From Endocalyx cinctus (Eukaryota > Ascomycota > Sordariomycetes > Amphisphaeriales > Apiosporaceae), in NCBI GenBank assembly GCA_001600455.1, contig BCKC01000010.1, forward strand, positions 874,144 to 938,143: a stretch of 64,000 bases of DNA, given 5' to 3'. This document shows positions 47,435-58,930 of this stretch, piece by piece. Below the pieces are notes generated by a model. That model saw nothing but the letters and a program-made list of their open reading frames with translations. It was not told where the DNA came from and made no database searches. The position numbers and the translations under genes were made by a program. Each line of letters begins with the position of its first letter. Position 1 is the first letter of the stretch.

Positions 47435-49360
47435 CTTGGTCCGTGCGATTTTGGCAAACTGAGTGCGCGGTTATAACAGGAACCTCTAAGTCAGATCACA
47501 GCAACGGGTTGACGACTGAGTGACGGGCAATAGATAATGCTGAGCTAGACGGAGAAGAATCCTGGGCCAAGGGAAAGAAGGCAGAGGAACATCGTAAAAA
47601 TATAGAAATCCATTTCGTGATCCCTTTTGTATTTCGCGGTAAGTATCCACCAGGGCCGAATCCCTCGACTTGATAAGGATGTCGGGGTTTTTTCTTTCTT
47701 TCTTTTTATCTTGTCAGCACTAAACGGGTATCAGCTCGCGTGCCATTTTGCCTCACTCGTAAACTATTGGTCGACCAAGGAGCAATTAACGGTAACAGCC
47801 TTCCTGTTCGCGATGGGGCTTTCACGGTGAACGCCGTCATTTTCATTTTCAAATGACGAAGGGCGAATCAAAAGAGCGTTCACGGAGATTGCGACTTTAC
47901 TGACCTGACTGTTTTGGTTAGAATAGCCAAGACAGATCCAGGGTAGAATATAGCAACCCTGTAACCCTGTACCCGATAGATTGGAATACACTACACTATC
48001 TGGCGTGTTTTCGCTTCTGTCAAATTCTTCTCTATCTCAGAGTGTGGTTTATTATCGAGATACCAACCGACTCAGATAAAGCTACATATGGGCGGAAACT
48101 TAAGCGTCTCTATCTCCCAGTCTGTTATTCACCGATTTTTTCAATTGTGGTATACTTGGTATATATTGTTAGATTTGTGTGGGGGAACAATTAGGGGTTT
48201 ATCTTCTTGGCAACGCCACCTACTTCTCAGACCGGAGCTGCGGAGTTAAGACTCATTCATACCAGTTTATTCATCATCCCGAGACGAAATCTATACGGCC
48301 ATGGAGGTGCAGAAAAACTGTTTCGTGTCTGCGGGCAGTGTATAAACACCAGGAGTGAAGTCAAAGGGTTATATAGTAAACTCTGGTTTTCTTTTCGCCT
48401 AGCCAAAACAGTCTTGTACTGTCATCGATGGACAGATTGTAAAACTATGAAGTGAATGGTGCTTATTGAGGTAGTGGTCAAATATATGTGACGATGGAAT
48501 TTAATGTGCTTCGACTACGACAGAGGGGATTCTTGCCGATATACGCAATTGTTACTAGCTCTCGCCATGCGATGCGAAGATCGCCGTACTTCAAGGGTCC
48601 AGGATTTTCAGGGGGCATTCCATTGCGCCGCCGATGACATAGGCGCCTTAATGATCTTGACTTTATTCTGGTAAAATGAAGATCATGAATAGGGCTCTCT
48701 TGTAGGATGCATCCAATCGTAGTGTTTTGATTTTAGCCAAGTCTTTTGGCGAGATGCATACTCCGGGCTTTCTCTGTCCCTGTTTCTCACGCCACGCTTG
48801 AAAAGTTTTACATTCTAGTAGATTAACGGAGTTGAAATACCGTATCTCCATATGGGAAAATCTCGCTTGAAACAGCAAGGGGGAGCTTGGTTCCTGATAT
48901 TAAAACGACCTGACTAGACCTCTCAGGTCACGGTAGATTACATGTCGAACCATGCTGATGTTTTCTTTCCCCGCATTTTAATATTCTGGGGTTAAATGTG
49001 AAAACTACTTTAACCTAAATTACTCTCCAAGATGTCGTCTCCCCTGCTGTTGTTTCCCCAAGAATTCAATATCGAGTAAATGGTTGTTTGGTTTAATAGG
49101 CGGCAAGGCCACGTGGGATGACCCCCTCCATTCCTGAAAAAGAACCGGAAATATGCGACTTGTATTCTAGGCGCCTATCCAGTCAGGAAGTGATGGTCGG
49201 AAGAAAGGAGGCGGGATATACGTAACCTACCTACATATATATAGATATACATTATCCCAGTCCCCTTTCTGCAGCAATGCTTTTCATCGTAGTGATTAGA
49301 AGAAGCTTTTGCATAGTATACATCTAAAGGATCAGCTCAAACGTACAAACTTCGAACACG
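47435..49360. other. Intergenic, 1.9 kb
   Basis: Divergent spacer between the S1 nuclease (minus) and CE1 esterase (plus) genes. Open frames at 48207-48455 and 48663-48878 have no recognisable content. A TATA-like stretch occurs near the esterase end (49234-49243). Confidence 0.5.
49234..49243 (+). promoter_or_regulatory. TATA-like element ahead of the CE1 esterase gene
   Basis: CATATATATA about 120 bp upstream of the esterase ATG, followed by a leader with CA-rich stretches. The position suits a fungal TATA box, but such strings are common in AT-rich spacers. Confidence 0.3.
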
Positions 49361-50553
49361 ATGAAGCTTCAGTTAACCCTCGCGGCGCTCGCCACCCTCG
49401 GCAGCTGCCAGCTGCAACAAGTCAGCGACTTCGCTGGTACTCCCACACGTCTGCCCATGTACGTTTATGTACCGTCTGGTCTCCAGACCCCGGCTCCTAT
49501 TATCGTGGCCGTGCACCATTGCCAGGGATCCGCTCAGGGCTACTCCAGCGAGTCTCAACTCATGCCATCGGCGCAGAGTCTCGGCGTCATTCTAATCTTC
49601 CCTAACTCGAAGTCTGGCGGTGGCTGCTTCGATGTTTCTTCCACGGCGAGTATGTTTGAACCTCAATACCCTATATTTAGGTATATGTTACTAACCTGAA
49701 CTTCGTTTAAAAGCATTGACGCACGACGGTGGAGGTGACAGCCAGACAATTGCCAACATGGTTGACCACGCCGTTGAGAAGTACGGTGGAGACCCAGAGC
49801 GAGTATTCATTGTCGGAACCAGCTCCGGTGCCATGTACGTGTTTACAGCAGTCATCTCTCTTCTGAATTCCAGGCTCTAACTTCTTTCTCAAACGTAATA
49901 GGATGGCCAACGTGCTTGCCGGTGCCTACCCTGACAAGTTCAAGGCTGCTTCCGTCTACTCCGGTGTGCCGGACGGCTGCTTTTACGTCCAGGGCGCGAC
50001 CGCAACCCAGGACCCCCCCGGATGGGCCAATCAGTGCTCCGGTGGCCAGCTCACCCACACCGCCGCAGAATGGGGAGACATGGTCCGAGGATACTACCCC
50101 GACTACGACGGTCCCCGACCGCGGATGCAAATGTGAGATATTATATTATCACCTCCACTTTTCTGCACCTCAGAGCGTGACGAATGCTAATATTGCTGAA
50201 TTAATAGCTTCCATGGAACTGCCGACAGCACTCTGGCCTACCCCAACTGTATGTACTTAAATCACTTTTTCCTTCCTTTTTTCTTCCTTACTAGTCCATC
50301 GTCTGTAGACAGTATAGTCAGTTAACCGTATTTTCTCAAAACAGACGCCGAGCAGCTCAAGCAATGGTCCAACGTCTTAGGTCTCACCGAAAGCACGAAC
50401 ACCGCCAACACGCCCCAGAGCGGTTACACTCAGACTATCTACGGAAACGGTACGGCAGCGGATGCCCAGTTGGTTGGATACAGCGCCGCGGGTGTCGGTC
50501 ACACCGTCCCTCAACACCCGGACATGGACATGGCCTTCTTCGGTCTCTCGTAG
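49361..50553 (+). CDS. Secreted CE1 esterase (acetyl xylan or feruloyl esterase type), 296 aa
   Basis: Removes acetyl or feruloyl groups from plant xylan. Five exons: 49361-49649, 49714-49834, 49902-50132, 50208-50248 (41 nt) and 50345-50553; all phases fit. A signal peptide (about 1-16) precedes an alpha/beta hydrolase core. Landmarks in order: MYVYVPSG, the oxyanion region VAVHHCQGSA, the nucleophile Ser133 in GTSSGAM, FHGTADSTLAYPN with the putative acid, and the catalytic His in VGHTVPQH. There is no cellulose-binding module at either end. It most resembles fungal CE1 acetyl xylan esterases, but the acyl preference cannot be read from the sequence. Confidence 0.9.
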
Positions 50554-51602
50554 ATCAATTAAGAAGAAAATGATACGGAACTAAGGACACCTAGCGCGTG
50601 TTTTCACGTATTAGTAAATGCTATAAGAGCTATGAAACGGCGTTGAAATCGCCTAGAAAACATTCTTAAAGTCAATCTGGTCAAATGTGTACTTAGCATC
50701 GTACATCTTCAAAGAACATAAAAAAAATAAATGCGCATATCCACAAACAATATCTTCTGGTCATTTAACTGACCTAATATGAGGTTGAGTCATTAACAGG
50801 TTAACTGGAACTTGCATATGTTATTGTTTATAATATGTGTGAATCTGGGATATTTGAATGAAACCCTGGAGTTGTCATCGGCATGGATGTTATTCACAGC
50901 AAACTGCTGTTCCCGGAAACTCAGATTTTGAAAATAGCACAATCCCTGAAACACCCGTTGTAGGCGCGCACTTCATTCTATTTTTTTTCTTCTAGACCGA
51001 ATAATAGGCGGTTATGTACTCCGTACTCTGGTGGTAATGTTAACCTTGGCATCCCTGAATCCTTACGTTTTACAATTTCAAACATAAAAATATTGAAAAC
51101 CAAATTTGATAAAAGTTTACTCATAATATCTGTTCAGCTCTCGGGATATTTACTCCTACGTAACATTCTACATTCGGGAATAAGCCTTGATTATAGCAAT
51201 CTAGCAGCCAAATATCTTCCGACGGGTTGGTTCCGATAGATATCTTCATGGAAGCGGGGCTTAGGGGTCCATTATCCACAACGGCATCGTCCCTAAGACT
51301 TGGAGAACCTTTCACAGCTTTCTATGATTAGATGAGTAGCTGAAATTCGGATACCTAACGTGAATACCCAGTGATACTTGTTCAATCATTTGGGTTTGAT
51401 ATGGCTTCGAATAATGCCCCGCAATTTCGGGACAGACAGAAGAGCCTAAAGGTCCGATGTGTTGGAATTTGAAATATCGTAGATCGTACGAGATATCTAT
51501 AAGACCTAATATGTCATGTTTTATCTGAGCTCAATCGTCTTGAGAAGCTGCAATATATTTACTTCATAAAATTTCAAAATTCACAACATTAAAAGAATCA
51601 AC
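50554..51602. other. Intergenic, upstream region of the FMN monooxygenase
   Basis: No gene is seen (open frame 51121-51315 minus unsupported). It contains one copy of the CCGACGG heptamer shared with other promoters of the locus that begins at 51603. Confidence 0.45.
51219..51225. promoter_or_regulatory. Candidate regulator site CCG-N-CGG (1 of 3)
   Basis: CCGACGG, 378 bp upstream of the FMN monooxygenase start. It is an everted pair of CGG half-sites with one spacer base, the kind of site that Zn2Cys6 proteins bind. The same heptamer (other strand) occurs at 57512 and 59252. Confidence 0.3.
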
Positions 51603-53189
51603 ATGGCCGACTCGAGTGTGAAACCGCCAAAGAAGCGGATATATCTCAATTTCTTCGACCATGGCTGCACAGGATCTCACATGTCCCCTGGATTATGGAG
51701 GTACGTATACCCATCAAAATAACACGTAACGTTTTCTAACTAGTTCCTAGGAGCGAAGGTGATAAAGGCACCACAAAGGATACTATGGAGTATTGGGTCA
51801 ACTTGGCCAAGTTGGCCGAGAGAGGTCATATCTCGTTCATCTTCCTTGCAGACAGCTACAACACCCATGAGATATATGGAGGTAGCGCAGATTACATGCT
51901 CCGCGCCGGCGCGCATACTGCGACGATGGACCCATTTGTCCTGATACCGGCCATGGCGGCAGTGACCAAGACAGTCGGATTTGGTGTCACCGGAAGCACC
52001 AGTTACCTCACACCGTACATCACCGCGCGAACCTTCTCCACTCTAGACCATTTAACCAATGGTCGTGTTGCCTGGAATGTCGTGACAAGCTGGAGCAAAA
52101 GCGCTGCGAAAGCTCTCGGCTATGATGATGTGGTGCCACACGACGAGAGGTATGCGGTGGCGGACGAGTACATGGATATTATGTACAAGTTTTGGGAGAA
52201 TTCTTGGGCTGACGGATCGGCTGTCTTCGACAAGGAGCGCCGAGTGGCGTTTGAACCGACGAAAGTAAAGAAAATTGAGCATAACGGTATGTGGTGATTT
52301 AGTCATTTTAGGGGTCCGAGAAAAAAAAAAAAAGATAAAAAATTAACATGATGCAGGAAAATACCTTAAGGCATCTGGATTTGGCCCACTACACCCGTCA
52401 CCCCAACGCACGCCGGTCATTTTCCAAGCCGGAACCTCGAAAGCGGGAAGTGCATTCGCTGCTAAGCACGCGGAAGCTATATATGTCGGAGGCCTTATCC
52501 CATCTCAAACCAAAGATTCCATCGCATCCATCCGAGCACAGGCGGCTGCCCGAGGTCGTGACCCGAAATCACTGAAGTTTTTCGTCGGCATATCTTGCAT
52601 CTTGGGAAAGACGATGGAAGAGGCCCAGGCCAAATATGAGGTGGCGAAAGAGAGCACCGACATCGTTGGCGGACTTGCGCAGTTCTCTGGATACACTGGA
52701 ATAGACCTGGCTCGGTTCCCACTGGATGAGGTATTCGAGTTGAAGGATGCTCCCGGAGATGCGGCCGTGCACACATTCCTCGAGAATTTCAACAAGGCCA
52801 CGGGTAACAGTGAGCCATGGACCCCACGGAAGCTGGGTGAGAAGATGGCCCTAGGAGGGTTCCATCCTTTACCTGTCGGTACCCCGGAGGTCGTCGCTGA
52901 TTGCTTTGAGTCATGGATCGACGAAGCTGACGTAGACGGTTTCAATATCGCGTACATCACTACTCCAGGGACGCAGGAGGATATCGTAGACCTTCTTGTG
53001 CCAGAATTGGTGAAGCGGGGATTGATGTGGGAGAATTATGACGTCGAAGGTGGCACTCTCAGGGAGAACTTGTACAGCACTCCGGGCCAAAAGGAATTGC
53101 CGACACACCATTACGGACACAAGTTTAAGTGGGGTTCTGACTACGAAGGCGAGTCAATCGAGAAGTTGAAAGAAGTAGAAAGCAAGTGA
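51603..53189 (+). CDS. Luciferase-like FMN monooxygenase (NtaA/SnaA/DszA type), 488 aa
   Basis: Uses FMNH2 and O2 to oxidise an organic substrate; bacterial relatives attack nitrilotriacetate, EDTA, pristinamycin IIB or dibenzothiophene sulfone. Exons are 51603-51700, 51751-52286 and 52357-53189; phases match. The family landmarks are intact: LNFFDHGCTGSHMSPGLW at the N-terminus, FIFLADSYN, GFGVTGSTSYLTPY, the FMN-binding GRVAWNVVTSW, and PVIFQAGTSKAGSAFAA. It needs reduced FMN from a reductase, and a flavin-reductase-like gene lies 4.7 kb downstream. It heads a locus with hydrolase, permease, AtuA-like and regulator genes. The substrate is unknown. It is cytosolic, with no signal peptide. 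Confidence 0.92.
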
Positions 53190-53424
53190 ATGATAAATAG
53201 GTTCAAAGGAACATGTCACCGAAGACCCGGTCTGAATTTATAGCCTTGAAAAATATGAAGTTATAACGTAAACGAATTCCAGTAAATGTTATTTCATTTC
53301 AGGCATATAGTCAATTGCACGTTTCAAACCAGAGTATCCGAATGGAGGAACAGTGAGCATAGTCTTTCAATTAAAGCTAAATGACTCGACCCCCTATATC
53401 TCATCTATACTACGATTAAACTCA

Positions 53425-54258
53425 TCATGAAGCCTTCGCCAATAACTTGTTCCACTCTCTAATAATCCCTTCTGGGTCCCTATCCAGTGCGAAGTTCGCT
53501 CCTTTGACTTCAATCATGGGCACATCATTCCTCAACTTCGCAGCATTCTCAAAATGCTCCCAGAGTACATCGTCCCTAGCACACATGGCCATTATTGGGC
53601 ACTTAACCATCTTGTAATATGTCTCCTTGTCCTGTCCCCAGATAGCTCCATAGATCTGATTTCGACCCTTCCACGCCCGGACGTGGTCGATCAACTCCCT
53701 CTGCTGTAAGTCCAGGTCATCCCCGACACCCATATGTCGGAGGTAATCCCATGTCTTGGTTAGGTGAGAACCGTCGGGAACCGGCTTGTTGAAGGGCGCG
53801 AAGTACTGCTCCTTCATCTTCGCGCGCTCGGCAGCACTCATGATGCTGGGTCCGACGAGGCAAATTGATTTCGCCGCGTTGGGATATACGGCTGCGAGCT
53901 CGGTAGCGAGCGACGCTCCGCTGTGGTGGCCGATGACGTGGAATTTATTAAGGTTCAGGGCCGAAAATACCGACATGAAGACATCGACGTACCAGCGCGT
54001 ACCCCGCTCTAAAATCTCCTCAATTGCTTCCTGGGATGGGTCAAAGGAGCCGCCAAATCCAGGCATATCGGGCGCGTAGCACGAGTGCCCAAGGGAGGCA
54101 TAGTGCGATATCAGCTTCTCGTACGATACAGATGAAGATGCGGATTTGTGCAGGAAGATCAGCACGTCTTTGGTGGGGCTCTCAGGGAGAGCGAAGCGGT
54201 AGTGAACTTGGCCGTACGCCGTGTCGGCGTAGGCCTTCTTAATAGTGACGATGGACAT
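53425..54258 (-). CDS. Alpha/beta hydrolase, 277 aa
   Basis: Single-exon gene convergent with the monooxygenase (235 bp between stops). The alpha/beta hydrolase fold is clear: oxyanion segment IFLHKSASSS, DMPGFGGS, the nucleophile elbow GHHSGAS with Ser113, and the likely acid Asp229 in ARDDVLWEH. The motif near the C-terminus that normally carries the catalytic His (GGHF) reads KGANFALDRDP, with Asn255 in its place. The enzyme may therefore use another residue or have an altered reaction. Within the locus it is the natural candidate to hydrolyse the ring-opened or oxidised product, by analogy with RutD in bacterial pyrimidine degradation; this is inference. No signal peptide. Confidence 0.9.
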   Translation of the reverse strand: MSIVTIKKAYADTAYGQVHYRFALPESPTKDVLIFLHKSASSSVSYEKLISHYASLGHSCYAPDMPGFGGSFDPSQEAIEEILERGTRWYVDVFMSVFSALNLNKFHVIGHHSGASLATELAAVYPNAAKSICLVGPSIMSAAERAKMKEQYFAPFNKPVPDGSHLTKTWDYLRHMGVGDDLDLQQRELIDHVRAWKGRNQIYGAIWGQDKETYYKMVKCPIMAMCARDDVLWEHFENAAKLRNDVPMIEVKGANFALDRDPEGIIREWNKLLAKAS

Positions 54259-54661
54259 TATTTACGTCGGTGATCAGAGATTAATTCAAGGAAATTCAAG
54301 AAATTTACCAATTATAAACAATGTAAGTGTTGAGATAATGAAGGTAGCTAAGTTTCAAATATCATACATATCGGTTCACTCCGCAGTTTAGCTAGAGTAC
54401 CTGTCGGCACATCGGCTCCCCGGTTCGGAACATAAAAATAAGTACCCGATAAGAACTTTGAGGCTTGCTTGAGGTCATCACTAAAAGTCTAAATGGCGTT
54501 TTTATGAGATAGGTGGAGTTGAAGAGAAAATAATTATCCTAACTACTGCCAGTATTAAGAAATATCACCTAAACTCTTAAACCGGTGCGCCTGGGTTTAT
54601 CCGTTAATTATCAAGCAGTCTAGCCAACCACCCATCCTTGATATATATTTACCACATTAAT
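54259..54661. other. Intergenic
   Basis: Upstream region of the hydrolase gene and 3' flank of the permease gene. No gene or strong motif is seen; one-mismatch versions of the CCG-N-CGG heptamer occur at 54264 and 54400. Confidence 0.4.
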
Positions 54662-57007
54662 CTAAACGCCATGTTTTTTCTCGCTTTCAGCATCGGCAAC
54701 TTCAGAAGAGATCTTATTCTTAGTCTCTCCTTCGTCAGAGACCCCTTCACTAGTAGCCATGTTTCCTGGAAGATAATCCAAATACTCAGTAATGTATGGC
54801 TTTCCAGGAGGGGGTGATACAAGGCAGATAAGCCAGTAGACAAGTCCCCCGCCTAGAAATCCGACAACCCATGTTACTTGAAAGACTCGAGTCCATCCGA
54901 GACCAAAGTCTCGACCTGTCATCGCAGAAACAAAACCGGCTATTTTTTTTTTCTGTTAGATTATGCTTGAATTACCTAGAGGCTTTTCATAGGAGAGGGG
55001 GGGAAAGGAGAAACTTACGGAATGATGCCCACACTGCCAGCACCCAACTAGCGAATGCGCGCCAGTTTAGCCCAGCGGTATACCAATATATGTTGTCGTC
55101 GCCTCCGTCTTTGAAGAAATCAGGAATCTTCCAGTTTAATTTTCGCACGACCCAGCTATTTATTTTCAATTTGTTTAGTGATTTGAATTTGAAAAATACA
55201 AGACTCGCATGTGCGTGTGTATAAGCTTGACTTACAAATCTATCACGTTTATGCCGGCTAATGGCGACACGAACATGCCGAAAGAATTCAAGACAGAGAT
55301 GAACATGCCGGCCTGATTTACAAACCTCCAGGGCTGGATGAGGTAGCCGACCAGGCACATGATCAGCGATCCGCGCGTGACGTCGATGTACTTCGGGGCC
55401 AGCGACGCTAAGTCCATGCCGCACGAGACCGAGTTCTGGATAAGGTTAATAGTTATCTGGCTGATGAAGAAACCAATGCCGGCGAAGAAGGTGCCAGCCC
55501 GAGTTGTCGCACTGTAATCGCGTCCCTGGATCGTTGACAGCAAGCTAATTGGATTCCAGATAGGCTCGCCGTACATTTCGGCAACGGCGCTGGTAGCGGC
55601 GATACCCATGGTGGCACAGATGATGAGAGAGATAGGTCCCGTGATCAATTGGTGCGCGACCGCTGCATTGCGCGTCTTTGAGTACCGAGTCCAGTCGCTC
55701 TGGCGAATACTCGCACCCGTCCAGGACCCCGCTACGGAGCTCATGGCCTGAAGGATGCGGAAGGAGCGTTCACTGGAGGAGATAGCCTTAGACGGCGGTA
55801 ATAAGGAAGCGCCCCCGTTAGCGGCCAGCGCCCAGATGAACAGTCCGAGAATGGTCAGGTTGATACCGTACTGACTCAGGTAGATGAGTGGCTGCAACTT
55901 AGATGGGTGTACGAACATGAGAAGCGTGAATATGATGACGTAGATAACGAAGCCAATGAGTTGTTTTGTCGTAATTCCGGCACTTTCATCTAACGTGTTG
56001 GGTAAATTTTGGAAGCTTGGGAAGATGGACGACAGCACGACGCTTGCTGCGAGGCCTCCCCAGTAGGTTTGGATACCGAAGAATATGAAATTTACAAAGC
56101 ACTGTTGAAACATTAGCGATCTCTTTTAACCAGAAATTTGAGTGTGTATGAGGGTATACAAACTTTGACGAGACTATTATCGTATTAGACTATCAGTACA
56201 TAGTTTGAAGTTTGGTAGGGAGGAAGATTTGAGATATCTCATAAATCCCTTGAACCGCCTTAGGGCATTTCATCAATCAACAATTGCCAATTTTAGCTTA
56301 GTAAAACTGCACATTGTCAAGCAAAGACGGTCTCAAGTGTTTACCAGAATCAACAAAGCCCGGCTAAGTATACGACTTACATTACAAAGTATGATCCGTA
56401 CTATCAATACTCAAAAGTTAGCGAAATCCACCGAGCCGAAAATTTAATGTTTCATCAACAATAATAGGGGAGGGACTGCATACCATCCCAAAGGTTGCTC
56501 TACTCATCATCGGAAAGCCAAGGTGGTACCTAACTGCAATAGACTCAGTAAATTGTTTAATTTTGGGAGGAAAAAAATGAATTGAGTCTCTCTTAGTAAA
56601 TATTGTTTACCTCCTGGTTCACCGCAGAAGAAGGCCACAAGACCAGCAAGGACGCCGCCGACGAAGATACCCCCGATCGCCGCGCCGGCGTCAAGGCCAT
56701 TTGCGAGGTTAGAAGAACCCAAAGCCCATACAGTCGTAGTTGTTCCGACAGCAACCCTTTATCACATACAATTGAATCAGCAATTTGATATTTTCGTTGG
56801 ACTAAACAAACCACTGAGAGGTTAAGAAAAGTTCAGGTTGTACCAGTATCCAAAATACGCTTTCCAGTCATATGTGATCTCGTGAGGTGGTACAGGTAAA
56901 ACATCGGGATTGGCCCATCGACTTGAATGATCGTCTGTGCTGACGACCAAGGAGCGAAATGTCCTTGGAAGCTTAAAGTTAAAATACGGCATCGCTACAC
57001 CTGTCAT
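54662..57007 (-). CDS. NCS1 family permease with two micro-exons, 556 aa
   Basis: Proton- or sodium-coupled importer of the nucleobase-cation-symporter-1 family (purines, pyrimidines, allantoin, thiamine, nicotinamide riboside or related compounds). Eight exons are needed: 57007-56844, 56756-56611, 56533-56484, 56400-56381 (20 nt), 56173-56164 (10 nt), 56101-55236, 55155-55019 and 54939-54662. All phases fit and total 1671 nt. Landmarks: WANPDVLPVPP before TM1, HLGFPMMSRATFGMYGSYF (completed by the 20-nt exon), ILVKCFVNFIFFGIQTYWGG (needs the 10-nt exon), SWTGASIRQSDWTRY and SPLAGINVIDFWVVRK. About 12 transmembrane segments. A second in-frame ATG at 56992 is an alternative start. It probably brings in the substrate of the neighbouring enzymes. 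Confidence 0.88.
56164..56173 (-). other. 10-nt micro-exon of the NCS1 permease gene
   Basis: TCTCGTCAAA is flanked by an ATAATAG acceptor and a GTTTGT donor on the minus strand. Joined to the preceding exon it encodes I-L-V-K, exactly the residues expected before CFVNF in this family. The flanking introns are 207 nt (upstream) and 62 nt (downstream). Confidence 0.75.
56381..56400 (-). other. 20-nt micro-exon of the NCS1 permease gene
   Basis: It is flanked by a TTGATAG acceptor and a consensus GTAAGT donor on the minus strand. It encodes YGSYFV plus the first two bases of the next codon, matching the conserved segment after SRATFGM in NCS1 permeases. The upstream intron is 83 nt. Confidence 0.8.
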
Positions 57008-57511
57008 ACGCGAGTGGCAGGGGAAACGTTAGAATCTAGGGTTAAGTCTTCGATTGTCTTCAAAATTTGCAGCGAGGGCGATACGTGTGTGGTTGGATTC
57101 ACGTTTCTCAAGAAATTAGATTTGTTTTCCCAGAGCAATTGGATAATTATAACGGCTTGAAATCTAAATTAACTGATTGGCTAGGCAGCTAGGTGACATC
57201 TATCGCTACAGCGTCCCCCAATAATTTGCAGGTAGAGTCGCCAGGGTAATAATTATCTCCTTTCCCCAACCAATCCGATGCGTAAGATACTTATCACACT
57301 CCGACCTTTACCAGTGCGCCGGGTCAAAATCCTAGCTTGCGTCGCGTCCATCTCCAATTATGATTTCTACGTTTCATAGAAAAATATCGAGATGTAGGGT
57401 GTCTTATCTCTCTCCTCGATGTATCGATAAGTTTGGGTTCGCCTAGTCTTATAATCAGCAAACCCTCGCCACGCTATTAATGATAAGGCGAGGTAGTATA
57501 GCTACAAGGGT

Positions 57512-57518
57512 CCGTCGG
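57512..57518. promoter_or_regulatory. Candidate regulator site CCG-N-CGG (2 of 3)
   Basis: CCGTCGG in the divergent promoter, about 500 bp from the permease start and 420 bp from the flavin-reductase start. It is the reverse complement of the site at 51219. Confidence 0.3.
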
Positions 57519-57531
57519 GTAGTCGGAAGTG

Positions 57532-57562
57532 CTCGGCGGATGGATTGACATAGTCTGCCGAG
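57532..57562. promoter_or_regulatory. Inverted repeat CTCGGC-N19-GCCGAG
   Basis: A perfect 6-bp inverted repeat with a 19-base spacer, containing inverted CGG/CCG triplets. The geometry resembles operators of dimeric Zn2Cys6 regulators, though such a repeat can arise by chance. Confidence 0.25.
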
Positions 57563-57938
57563 AAGTAGCATATTCGTTTGCTTGGGGAAAGAGGTGCCGA
57601 AGATACAAAGATATTCTCGAATCAAAACAGGCGGTAGTTTATATGTTTCATGCAAGGTGCTGTCCAAATGGAACATTGAAACTGGCTGCAGTGGTAGCAC
57701 TGTTTTTATCTTGCAAACGACTTTGAATGTAATTTTTATCGCAGCAACAAAAGTTTTGTGGAGCCATGGGGTTGGGATCAGAATCTGCGAGTTTCCGTTA
57801 ACGGCCCGCTGCTTTCCCCTCACCTCATTTACCGATCGATCACAATCCTAGGTTACATCCCTTTTTCACGCTTCCTGCAGAGTGAAATTATCGATTTCAT
57901 ATAACATATTTGATAGATCCAGGATACACCTGTTCAAA

Positions 57939-58930
57939 ATGGCATCGTCAGCCACTATCGTCGAGCCCGAGCCACTGGAAGCTTACGACAAGGAAGCGGA
58001 GATTAAGCGTAACCCGCATAAAGACTTCGCTGCTGTGGAGGCGAGCCGACCTCCTTACGATCACGGAAAAGAATGGACTTATTCTAAAACGCCGAATCCT
58101 AACTGGAAGATTGGCGATGGCGCGTCGAATGAGGAATGGAAAAATCATAAATTCCTCGCCATTGATCCATACGAAGAGGGCAGGGAGCTAGTTCTGAATT
58201 ACAAGCTCATGATTTCGACAACGATACCGCGGCCGATTGCGTTGGTCAGCACCGTGACGGCCGACGGGAAAACCAGAAATATCGCGCCGTTTTCTTATTT
58301 CCAATGCGTTACCACTGATGTGAGGATATGACTAGCTAGTCGCCAAATGATTATTTAACAAATTATTATTAGAGGCTAATTAAATCTATTGCGAACTGGT
58401 AGCCGCCCATTTACTCTCTCTCATTCACAGGGAGGGGAAAGAATGATACATTGTCTAATATACTCGCTACGAAAGAACTGTGCATCTCTATGACAAGTGA
58501 CTGGTTACTCGAGGCGGCAAACTTTACGTCGGTCAACACGCCCCCGCACATTGGCGAGTGGGAACTCTCGGGGCTTACGCCGGTTCCTGGAGACATCGTG
58601 CGGGCCCCGTATGTCGCCGAGTCGCCTTATTCTGTTGAGTGCAAGTTGCACTCCTACCAGGACATCTACAGCAAGTTAACGCCGGACGTGAGGACTTGTA
58701 CCATGGTGCTGGTGGAAATAGTGCGTTTTCATATCTGGGAGGACGCTCTGGGCTCGGACCGGGCTACCGCAGACGCAAAAATATTGCGCCCGGTTTTCAG
58801 AGGCGGTGGTATCGTTTACGGGTCATGTTTTGACGTTTTTGAGCTACCGAGACCGGATACATTTAAGGAGATCAGAAAAGACGAAAAAGTAGAGAAAATC
58901 GTCCAAGACTCCCTTGCCGCGAAAAAATAG
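57939..58930 (+). CDS. Flavin-reductase-like (FMN-binding split barrel) protein, 302 aa
   Basis: Exons are 57939-58319 and 58403-58930, with an 83-nt intron in phase 0. I chose the ATG starting MASSATIVEPEP; upstream codons are only a GTG extension. The flavin-reductase-like domain begins at about residue 85: IPRPIALVSTVTADGKTRNIAPFSYFQ, then DPPIYSLSF with KNDTLSNIL (the first box is completed only after splicing), and SPYSVECKLHS. A conserved leader of about 85 residues (NPHKDFAAVEASRPPYD) marks the widespread fungal subfamily. It could reduce FMN with NAD(P)H for the monooxygenase at 51603, as RutF does for RutA; that pairing is inference from gene proximity. No signal peptide. Confidence 0.88.

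Larger units (their letters stand above)
57008..57938. promoter_or_regulatory. Divergent control region, permease and flavin-reductase genes
   Basis: A 931-bp region between two divergent starts of the same locus. It contains one CCGTCGG heptamer (57512-57518) and, 14 bp further, a wide inverted repeat CTCGGC-N19-GCCGAG (57532-57562). The open frames inside (57455-57823 minus, 57529-57726 plus) look like chance. Confidence 0.45.

Noticed and set aside
56593..56814. Overlapping frame across intron 1 of the NCS1 permease gene
   Set aside because: It suggested a frameshift at first, but a single 87-nt intron (56843-56757) gives a protein that aligns in length with NCS1 transporters through TM1, so no break is needed.
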